NCBI GenBank assembly: GCA_026706225.1 | Contig: JAPOZE010000410.1 | Span: forward strand, 1 to 5,938 | Origin: Acidobacteriota bacterium | Lineage (GTDB): Bacteria > Acidobacteriota > Terriglobia > Versatilivoradales > Versatilivoraceae | DNA length: 5,938 nucleotides | Direction: 5' to 3' | Shown here: positions 1-5,535 of the stretch, piece by piece | How the letters are laid out: every line of letters starts with the position of its first letter | How positions within the stretch are numbered: the first letter of the stretch is position 1 | Made by a program: the position numbers and the translations under genes | Notes under the pieces: generated by a model | What the model was told of the DNA's origin: nothing | Databases searched by the model: none | Seen by the model: the letters and a program-made list of their open reading frames with translations, nothing else

Positions 1-341
1 CCGTAGTTCTGAGCGTGCTGGAGCGCGTGACCCGCCTCGTGGCTGGCGATGCCGACGGCCGCCACCGAAGTGGAGCCGTAGACCCCGTCGGAGAGGGCCA
101 GGGTCCTGGTGACCGGGTTGTAGTGGTCGGAGAGCATACCGTGGGAGCGTTCGATGCGCACGTCCCGGACGCCGCCCTGGCGCAGCAGCTCCGCCGCCGC
201 CTGGGCCCCGGTGAGCCCGCGCATGGAACGTACGGCCGAGTATTTCCTGAAGTTGGACTTCACCCTCCAGCTCGCCCATAACGACAGGATCAAGCCGGGA
301 GCTATGAACAGGAAATAGGTGGGGTCGAACATGGGAAACAT
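1..341 (-). CDS. YugP-type neutral zinc metallopeptidase, N-terminal part (cut by window edge)
   Basis: Read on the minus strand, an open frame starts at ATG 339-341 and runs off the left edge, giving 113 codons without a stop. It begins MFPMFDPTYFLFIAPGLILS, a short N-terminus leading into a membrane-spanning segment. A basic stretch (RVKSNFRKYSAVRSMRG) follows, then the soluble part. Near the edge is SHEAGHALQH, the HExxH zinc-binding and catalytic motif of metallopeptidases. The order (one N-terminal helix, a GLTGAQAAAELL-like helix, a DHYNPVTRTLALSDGVY-like stretch, then HEAGHALQH) matches the membrane-bound YugP / Zn_peptidase_2 family, whose physiological substrates are poorly known. 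The rest of the family, with further C-terminal membrane helices, would lie beyond position 1. The start is fixed by AAGGAG (350-355) placed 8 bases upstream. A promoter of its own sits at 379-407, so it need not be cotranscribed with the upstream gene at 424-2163. Confidence 0.92.
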   Translation of the reverse strand, partial: MFPMFDPTYFLFIAPGLILSLWASWRVKSNFRKYSAVRSMRGLTGAQAAAELLRQGGVRDVRIERSHGMLSDHYNPVTRTLALSDGVYGSTSVAAVGIASHEAGHALQHAQNY

Positions 342-349
342 CAGCGCAA

Positions 350-355
350 CTCCTT
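350..355 (-). promoter_or_regulatory. Shine-Dalgarno site of the zinc metallopeptidase
   Basis: The minus strand reads AAGGAG here, 8 bases before the ATG at 339-341. This is a strong, well-spaced ribosome binding site. It decides the start in favour of this ATG over the in-frame ATG three codons later. Confidence 0.8.
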
Positions 356-378
356 ATTCTTCATTTTGTTCTCGATTG

Positions 379-407
379 AGTGTAAAGGAGGAAGGGAGGA
401 GCGTCAA
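379..407 (-). promoter_or_regulatory. Sigma-70-type promoter for the zinc metallopeptidase
   Basis: On the minus strand, TTGACG (402-407, 5 of 6 matches to TTGACA) is followed by a 17-base spacer and TACACT (379-384, 4 of 6 matches to TATAAT). The spacing is ideal, and transcription would start near 372, leaving a leader of about 30 bases that contains the Shine-Dalgarno site. The box lies in the 82-base gap after the stop of the upstream gene, so the peptidase probably has its own transcript. This is inferred from sequence only. Confidence 0.6.
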
Positions 408-423
408 GCGGGCCCGGCTTCGG

Positions 424-2163
424 CTAATCATTCGCCTGATACCGCACCTGCAGTTCCAGTTTTTCGATCCGAATGGACTCCTCCCGATCGCTCGTAGACC
501 GGCTGAGCACGGCACCGATCAGGTTGTCGCCGACGGCGAACAAGCGCGGATTCAGGTCGTGAAATACCAACCAGCCGTCTTCCTGAACCGGCGCGGGCAG
601 CAGGCTGTTGTGGATCCGTAGCTGCAGGCGTTTCTCGATGCCTTTCCTGGCCGGGCAGTTGTAGAGAAAGCTTCTGTGGCGGAAGGCGCGGATCGCACCG
701 CGCTCGATTCTGGTGTCATCGGGGGGTTTGGGTTTCTTCGGGGAATTCGAGGACAGATAGTCGCCGCCGCCGGCGTCATGGAGCAGGATACGCAGCCTCA
801 ATTCCGAGATACGGTCGGCTGCGGCACTCAGCTCGTCACCCACAAACAGTTTCAGAAAGGTGTCGGTCTTGCCGTCGCTGGATAGAGGACAGGGCAAGGG
901 CGCCATCATGTTGGTGTAGCCGAACATATAGCGGGGCGTGTACCACTTCTCCGGGTTGGGCACCACGGGATCACCATGACCGCCACCCCGGCGGGACAGG
1001 ACGAAGACCTTGTCCTTGTACTTCATCAGTTCAGGATCACCCATTTCCCGGTAGGCCTGCTGGTGTACCTTGGACTGCCTGGCATTCATCGCCGGAAGGG
1101 GATAGCCGCGGATGGCTGGCGCCCAGGCGAAATTGAAGGTCTCGACGCCGTCGGCTCCTTGCCGGTACCAGTTGGAAAACGCGCCTCGAAAGACCTCGAT
1201 GGGCGGGTAACTGTAGCCGTCGGGGCCGTGGTGATCCTGAATGACGGGGTAGAGCTTGATGGGGGTTCCTTTAGTGATCCGGCGGAACGCGTAGACATCG
1301 ACGTCCAGGGAACGGGTGCCCAACACCAACATGTCGACCAGGCCTTCCCTGGCCCAGGTCTCCACGTCGATGCCGTCAAAGTGGCAGCTCTCGATCCTGT
1401 GGCTCAGTCGCACGGCCAGCAGAAAGGGCCGGCCACGCTTCCGGGCAAGCGCCTGCAGCATGGCTCGAACCGAGCGCACGAACTGTGTCAGATGTTGGCG
1501 ATTTTCCCACTGACGGCCAATCGGCAGCAGCAGCGGACTGCGTTGCATGTCCAGCTCGATACCGTCAAATTCATAGTTCTCGGCTGCCTCGCGCAGCACG
1601 CTCAACTTGTAGTCTCTCACCGGCTTGAAGGCAAAGTTGAACAAGACCACCTGATGAAGCGTGGGGTGATCCGGCCAGGGGCGAATGGTCCATTCGGGGT
1701 GCTCTTGCTTGATGGCAACCGGGGTGGTGGTTCCAAGGTCCGAGTCTCCTGCGTTGAGGCGGTAGGAAAAGAAGGCTTCCAAACCTCGCTTTCTGGTCGC
1801 CTGCAGATAAAGGCGCATGACATCGATGCCCTGATTCACCCAGCGCCGGTACTTTTCGCGATCGTATAGCGGCAGGATCTTGCTGGGATAGGGCGCCGTC
1901 TGACCCTGGCCCCAACTCCACCAGATACTGTCGATGTGGCTGCCGGGTTCATCGGCAAACCCGAAGGCGTCATCCACCTGTGCCGGCAGATCCTTGACGA
2001 ACCGGTCCACGTGCCAGGAGGCGTCGATGTTGACGATGACCCGCCTGGGTCGATTGACGGCGGCGAGGTGTGCTTCATCGAGGCTGATGGTTGAATTCAT
2101 TTCAGCCGCAGCCACGTCGGTGGCAATAAGCAAGATGAGAACCGACCACAGTAGGGAGATCAT
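424..2163 (-). CDS. Secreted glycoside-hydrolase-like TIM-barrel protein with C-terminal beta-rich domain
   Basis: A protein of 579 residues. Residues 1-20 form a signal peptide (hydrophobic SLLWSVLILLIATDV, then AAA before the likely cut), so it is probably exported. Residues about 41-350 show the alternating strand and helix pattern of a TIM barrel: VIVNIDASW (42-50), GLEAFFSYRLN (127-137), YEFDGIELDMQRSP (197-210), FLLAVRLSHR (247-256), VDMLVLGTRSLDVDV (276-290), IKLYPVIQDHHGPDG (302-316) and GADGVETFNFAW (336-347). Acidic residues at strand ends (E203 and D205; E341) sit where glycosidases of the 'family 10-like' hypothetical class often carry catalytic acids. Residues about 430-579 look beta-rich and end in a GDNLIGAVLSRS...IRIEKLELQVRY pattern typical of a carbohydrate-binding-like sandwich. 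The frame stays open upstream to 2415, but ATG 2163 gives a clean signal peptide and avoids overlap with the divergent sigma gene. The Shine-Dalgarno site is weak. Substrate and activity are unknown, and the fold is inferred from motif pattern alone. Confidence 0.87.
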   Translation of the reverse strand: MISLLWSVLILLIATDVAAAEMNSTISLDEAHLAAVNRPRRVIVNIDASWHVDRFVKDLPAQVDDAFGFADEPGSHIDSIWWSWGQGQTAPYPSKILPLYDREKYRRWVNQGIDVMRLYLQATRKRGLEAFFSYRLNAGDSDLGTTTPVAIKQEHPEWTIRPWPDHPTLHQVVLFNFAFKPVRDYKLSVLREAAENYEFDGIELDMQRSPLLLPIGRQWENRQHLTQFVRSVRAMLQALARKRGRPFLLAVRLSHRIESCHFDGIDVETWAREGLVDMLVLGTRSLDVDVYAFRRITKGTPIKLYPVIQDHHGPDGYSYPPIEVFRGAFSNWYRQGADGVETFNFAWAPAIRGYPLPAMNARQSKVHQQAYREMGDPELMKYKDKVFVLSRRGGGHGDPVVPNPEKWYTPRYMFGYTNMMAPLPCPLSSDGKTDTFLKLFVGDELSAAADRISELRLRILLHDAGGGDYLSSNSPKKPKPPDDTRIERGAIRAFRHRSFLYNCPARKGIEKRLQLRIHNSLLPAPVQEDGWLVFHDLNPRLFAVGDNLIGAVLSRSTSDREESIRIEKLELQVRYQAND

Positions 2164-2363
2164 CAGGACCGCATTCCGCAACGTGGGGTCCCGGCGGGGC
2201 GGGCGAAAGTATGCTAGGATGAGGCCCTCAGCCTGACAGTGTAGCACCGCACGACCTTCTCCGGTCGGATTTGAGTGCCGCTCCTCCCGCCCGCGCCAGG
2301 CAGCCATAGGATTGATCGCCTCCGAACCGAGCCCGCAAGGGGTCGGAAAGGGAAGTGAAAGGC

Positions 2364-3374
2364 ATGCATCCTGACCCCGACGGCTCCCCTCCGCCTCCCC
2401 GGTCGGACTCCGCAACCTCTGAAAACGAAGGTGAAGTGCTAGCCCAGGTTCTGACCCTGAAGGAGCACGAGGAACCGCAGATACCGATGGAAGACTGCGA
2501 GCGGGTCGAGCTGGTCCGGTACGACCCGGTTCGCCACTACCTGCTGGAGATCAGCAAGTATCAGCCGCTGACGCCCGGGGAAGAACAGCACCTGGCCCGT
2601 CTCTACAGGGACAGCGGGGACCGGGAAGCGGCCCGCCGGCTGGTCACCTCCAACCTCAAGCTGGTGGTGAAGATCGCGTTTCTCTACAACAAGGTCTACT
2701 CCAACCTCATGGACCTGATTCAGGAAGGCAACCTGGGTCTGCTCCAGGCTGTGAGGAAGTTCGATCCCGACCGGGGCACGCGGCTGCCCACCTACGCCTC
2801 CTGGTGGATCAAGGCCTACATCATCAAATTCATTCTGGACAACTTTCGCATTGTGCGGGTGGGAACCACCAACGACCGCCGCAAGCTGCTGATGAATCTG
2901 CGCAAGGAAAAGCGGAAACTGGAGGCCCAGGGAATCGCGCCCACCCCCAGGCTGATCGCCAGGAACCTGAACGTGAGCGAAGGGGACGTGATCGACGTGG
3001 AGAACAGCATCAGGGCTCATGACCTTTCCCTGGATGCCACGACTTCCGGCGACTCCGACCTCTACTACCTGGAAACCCTGGCCTCTACCGAGGATCTGAT
3101 CGACGAAAAGCTGGCGGCCGGAGAGTTGAAGAGCCTCATCGAATCCAAGTTCGCCCAATTCTCCGAGGACCTCGGAGAAAGGGACCGGGTCATTCTCCAG
3201 CAGAGACTGATCGCCGAAGAGCCGCTGACCCTTCAGGCCATCGCGGACCGGTACGGAGTGACCCGCGAGGCGATTCGCGTGTCCGAGAAGAAGCTGGTGG
3301 AAAGAGTCAAGGACTACATGAAGGAGGCGCTGAAGGGGCTTCCGGAAGTGGATTTCAGGCTGGGGGAGGGATAG
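2364..3374 (+). CDS. RNA polymerase sigma factor, RpoH-like (sigma-32 type)
   Basis: A protein of 336 residues that directs RNA polymerase to a subset of promoters. An acidic, proline-containing N-terminus (1-52) precedes region 1.2 (DPVRHYLLEISKYQPLTPGE, 54-73). Region 2 follows: NLKLVVKIAF (97-106), then DLIQEGNLGLLQAVRKFDPD (117-136) for core binding, then the promoter-melting stretch TYASWWIKAYI (143-153). DNFRIVRVGTTNDRRKLLMN (159-178) contains an RpoH-box-like RKLLMNLRK, the main reason to place it with sigma-32 rather than RpoD; there is no region 1.1. Region 3 is about 180-225. Region 4 is about 255-320, with helix-turn-helix LTLQAIADRYGVTREAIRV (288-306). ATG 2364 is preferred over an in-frame GTG at 2355, whose ribosome site would be too close. 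It is divergent from the secreted TIM-barrel gene. Heat-shock control is a family inference; no sigma-32 promoter was recognised in the window. A related group-3 or alternative sigma is possible. Confidence 0.94.
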   Translation: MHPDPDGSPPPPRSDSATSENEGEVLAQVLTLKEHEEPQIPMEDCERVELVRYDPVRHYLLEISKYQPLTPGEEQHLARLYRDSGDREAARRLVTSNLKLVVKIAFLYNKVYSNLMDLIQEGNLGLLQAVRKFDPDRGTRLPTYASWWIKAYIIKFILDNFRIVRVGTTNDRRKLLMNLRKEKRKLEAQGIAPTPRLIARNLNVSEGDVIDVENSIRAHDLSLDATTSGDSDLYYLETLASTEDLIDEKLAAGELKSLIESKFAQFSEDLGERDRVILQQRLIAEEPLTLQAIADRYGVTREAIRVSEKKLVERVKDYMKEALKGLPEVDFRLGEG

Positions 3375-3399
3375 CGCAGTCCGACTCCCCCCAGCGGTG

Positions 3400-3428
3400 T
3401 TGACTCGCAAAGAAGCCTGGCTTAAGAT
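3400..3428 (+). promoter_or_regulatory. Near-consensus sigma-70 promoter for the VWA-MEMO unit
   Basis: TTGACT (3400-3405, 5 of 6 consensus) is followed by a 17-base spacer and TAAGAT (3423-3428, 4 of 6 consensus with the key first two and last two positions intact). Transcription would begin near 3435, about 35 bases before the chosen start of the VWA gene. It begins 25 bases after the sigma-factor stop, so the VWA gene and its close downstream neighbour are probably a separate unit from the sigma gene. A 5-bp inverted repeat brackets the -10 box. Confidence 0.65.
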
Positions 3429-3434
3429 TCCAGG
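3416..3434. repeat. Short inverted repeat bracketing the -10 box
   Basis: CCTGG (3416-3420) and CCAGG (3430-3434) form 5-bp inverted arms around nine bases that include the -10 hexamer TAAGAT. The position is that of a repressor operator, but the arms are short and could arise by chance in GC-rich DNA. Confidence 0.3.
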
Positions 3435-3469
3435 TAGAAACAAATCCGAAAATGAGGGTGGACGGAACC

Positions 3470-4609
3470 ATGATGACTTGGTGTCGGATGAGACAAATCG
3501 CACTCTTCGGAGCCCTGGCGCTGGGCCTCGTCCTTGGCGGCAGTCGCCTCTCGGCGGGCCCGGAGGGAGAGGAAACCTCCCAGCCCGAGCGGGGAGAAGA
3601 GAGCGGGAAAGTAGAGAGGGGCGGTCCTCAGCAGCGGCAGTCCGACCCGGTGATCGTTCGAAAGCGGAAGCCCAGGCCGAGAAAACGCCGCCTGAACCCG
3701 GCCCGTCCCAAGGGCTCCAGGCCCGAAGAGAACTTCACCCTGGCGGTCGACATCGAGCTGGTCAATCTGGATGTGGTGGTCACCGACAAAAAGGGGAATT
3801 TCATCCCCGAACTGACGGCCAAGAACTTCAGGGTCTTCGAGGACAAGGTCGAGCAGAAGGTCACCAACTTCAGCCCCACCTCGGCGCCGCTGACGGTGGT
3901 GATGGTGCTCGAGTCCACCAGGAACCTGGCCTGGTGGTGGTACGACGACGCGACGATGCCGGCGGCCTATTTTATCCAGATGCTGAGGCCCGACGACTGG
4001 GCGGCGGTGGTGGCCTATAACCTGAACCCCAGGATATTGTCCGACTTCACCCAGGACAAGCGCGAGCTCTTCGGGTCGCTCACCCGCATGGCCTTCCCCG
4101 TTTCTCAGGAGTCCAACCTCTTCGACGCTCTCAAGTTCACCCTGGACCGCCTGGACGAAGTGGACGGCAAGAAGGCCGTGCTCCTGGTCAGCACCGGCGT
4201 GGACACCTTCAGCAGGATCACTTACGGATCCGCCTTGAAGCGCGTCCAGGCGACCGACGCCGTCATCTACTGCCTGGGTATCGGCCAGAGAGGCCGCTTG
4301 AGCAACGAACCCTACATGGGGGCCACCACCCGGCTGACCTATCTGCAGGCCGACAATCAACTCAAGACCTTTGCCAAGGTCACGGGCGGCAAGGCCTGGT
4401 TTCCCCGCTGGCAACAGGACCATCCCGCCATCCTGCGGCAGGTCGGGATCGAGCTCAGGAACCAGTACAGCCTGGGCTACGTTTCGACCAATGCCGACCG
4501 CAACGGAAAGTTCCGCAAGATCAAGGTGGAAATCGTCGACGAGAGCGGGAAACGCGTCAAGAGAGTCAAGGCGCGAACCCGCACCGGCTACCACGCCGTC
4601 AAGAGTTGA
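3470..4609 (+). CDS. Secreted VWFA-related (Acidobacterial-type) domain protein
   Basis: A protein of 379 residues. Residues 1-29 are a signal peptide: basic start, hydrophobic IALFGALALGLVLGG, likely cut after LSA. A highly charged linker follows, first acidic (about 30-50), then strongly basic (about 63-85). The family domain runs from about 89 to 376, entering with FTLAVDIELVNLDVVVTDKK and a KNFRVFEDKVEQKVTNF segment, then a Rossmann-like VWA core starting at LTVVMVLEST, with KKAVLLVSTGVDTFSR and AVIYCLGIG as later strands, and ending RNQYSLGYVSTN...TGYHAV. This matches the Acidobacterial VWFA-related family; members are secreted and of unknown role, presumably protein-protein interaction. 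The MIDAS metal site is degenerate: E148-S-T150-R-N152 replaces DxSxS, so divalent-metal binding is doubtful. ATG 3470 is chosen for a GGACGG-like ribosome site 4 bases upstream and a compact signal peptide; an in-frame ATG at 3452 has no visible site, and ATG 3488 is also possible. The MEMO gene follows after 20 bases. Confidence 0.92.
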   Translation: MMTWCRMRQIALFGALALGLVLGGSRLSAGPEGEETSQPERGEESGKVERGGPQQRQSDPVIVRKRKPRPRKRRLNPARPKGSRPEENFTLAVDIELVNLDVVVTDKKGNFIPELTAKNFRVFEDKVEQKVTNFSPTSAPLTVVMVLESTRNLAWWWYDDATMPAAYFIQMLRPDDWAAVVAYNLNPRILSDFTQDKRELFGSLTRMAFPVSQESNLFDALKFTLDRLDEVDGKKAVLLVSTGVDTFSRITYGSALKRVQATDAVIYCLGIGQRGRLSNEPYMGATTRLTYLQADNQLKTFAKVTGGKAWFPRWQQDHPAILRQVGIELRNQYSLGYVSTNADRNGKFRKIKVEIVDESGKRVKRVKARTRTGYHAVKS

Positions 4610-4629
4610 CCTGATCTGCCGGTAGTATC

Positions 4630-5512
4630 ATGTTGCGAAAAGCCGCCGTTGCCGGCCGTTTCTATCCCTCTGAGCCCGATCGGCTTCGCCGCGACCTGCT
4701 GGAGCACCTGGGCCCGCCCCGGGCGCGCCACCAGGCCCGGGGCGTGGTGGTGCCTCACGCCGGCTACCTCTATTCCGGCGGCGTCGCCGGAGCCGTATAC
4801 TCGGGAATCGAGATTCCCGAAAGGGTCTTGATTCTCTGTCCCAACCATACCGGATTGGGAGCCTCGCTCTCGATCATGTCTCAGGGGGAGTGGGAGATCC
4901 CGCTCGGCCGGATCCCCATCGATGAAGAGCTGGCTCGGAGGCTTCTGCACCACTGCCCCTATCTGACCGAGGATGCCGAAGCTCACCGCTTCGAGCACTC
5001 GCTGGAAGTGCAGCTTCCCTTCCTGTTGCATCTGAGGCCGGACCTTCGCCTGGTGCCCATCGCCCTGGGCCGCCATGGTTTCCCCACCTTCCAGCGCCTG
5101 GGAAAGGGCATCGCCAAAGCCTTGCGGGACCTGCCCGGGCAGCCGGTCCTGGTGGTTGCCAGCAGCGATATGAACCATTTCGAGCCGGATGCGGTGACAC
5201 GCATCAAGGACGGCAAGGCCACCGGATGCGGTGACACGCATCAAGGACGGCAAGGCCATCTCCAGGATCCTGTCCCTGGACGCCCCGGGGCTCTACGAGG
5301 TGGTGCGAAAGGAGTCCATCAGCATGTGCGGCTACGGACCGACCATCGCAATGATGTATGGAACCGAAGCCTCGGCCCGGACCTGCCGGGCCGAGCTGGT
5401 CCGCTATGCGACTTCGGGCGACGCCGGCGGAGGAAGGAGAGAGGTGGTGGGTTACGCCGGCGTCGCCATTTACCCCAAGGCGTCCGGCTCGGGCGGCCGA
5501 ACATCCCTCTGA
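4630..5512 (+). pseudogene. MEMO family protein (AmmeMemoRadiSam system protein B), frameshifted by a 37-bp duplication
   Basis: The first 197 residues are clearly a MEMO protein, a family with a LigB-dioxygenase-like fold: KAAVAGRFYPSEPDRL (4-19), VPHAGYLYSGGVAG (41-54), LCPNHTG (69-75), EHSLEVQLPFL (122-132) and ASSDMNHFEP (177-186). H43, H73, D180 and H183 match the conserved metal-site-like residues of the family. A perfect 37-bp tandem duplication at 5185-5258 then shifts the frame by +1. The true C-terminus continues in the next frame (second copy to stop 5510-5512), carrying GLYEVVRKESISMCGYGPTI with the conserved cysteine, and ending VGYAGVAIYPKASG. Deleting one copy gives 281 residues, normal for the family. 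As written, translation instead runs out of frame to 5691 as a 353-residue chimera whose tail resembles nothing. In bacteria MEMO often neighbours AMMECR1 and radical-SAM genes; neither is visible here. The gene starts 20 bases after the VWA stop, so the two are probably cotranscribed. The biochemical role of bacterial MEMO is unsettled. The lesion may be real or an assembly artefact. Confidence 0.9.
5185..5258. repeat. Perfect 37-bp tandem duplication (two copies)
   Basis: Bases 5185-5221 are repeated identically at 5222-5258. The match breaks on both sides (5184 differs from 5221, and 5222 differs from 5259), so the unit is exactly 37 bp, copied twice. Because 37 is not a multiple of three, the extra copy changes the reading frame of the MEMO gene. 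Perfect identity points to a very recent event, replication slippage, or a read-overlap error in assembly. Confidence 0.97.
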
Positions 5513-5535
5513 CAAATGCGGGCACAGCGGGCCGA

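Noticed and set aside
15..281. Plus-strand open frame of 88 codons at the left edge
   Set aside because: It is antisense to the zinc metallopeptidase, whose HEAGH motif, membrane segment, ribosome site and promoter are all on the minus strand.
976..1869. Plus-strand open frame of 297 codons inside the TIM-barrel gene
   Set aside because: It is antisense to a coherent signal-peptide-bearing protein with a regular barrel pattern. The composition looks like a reverse-frame shadow.
2164..2363. Promoter-like boxes in the divergent region: minus-strand extended -10 TGCTACACT (2238-2246) and plus-strand TGCTAGGAT (2212-2220)
   Set aside because: Neither has a recognisable -35 element at 16-18 bases, so I cannot assign the promoters of the TIM-barrel or sigma gene with confidence. 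No riboswitch or thermometer fold was evident.
2164..2415. In-frame N-terminal extension of 84 codons of the TIM-barrel protein
   Set aside because: It would bury the signal peptide, overlap the start of the divergent sigma gene and consume the whole intergenic region; its residues look non-coding.
2439..3503. Long open frame (354 codons) on the minus strand opposite the sigma factor gene
   Set aside because: The sense strand encodes an unmistakable sigma factor with all core regions. The antisense product has low-complexity Gly/Val/Gln/Leu composition typical of the shadow frame of high-GC genes.
3422..4594. Long open frame (390 codons) on the minus strand opposite the VWA gene
   Set aside because: It shadows a clear secreted VWA-like protein with a promoter and family motifs. 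The antisense product has no recognisable domain and would run through the promoter.
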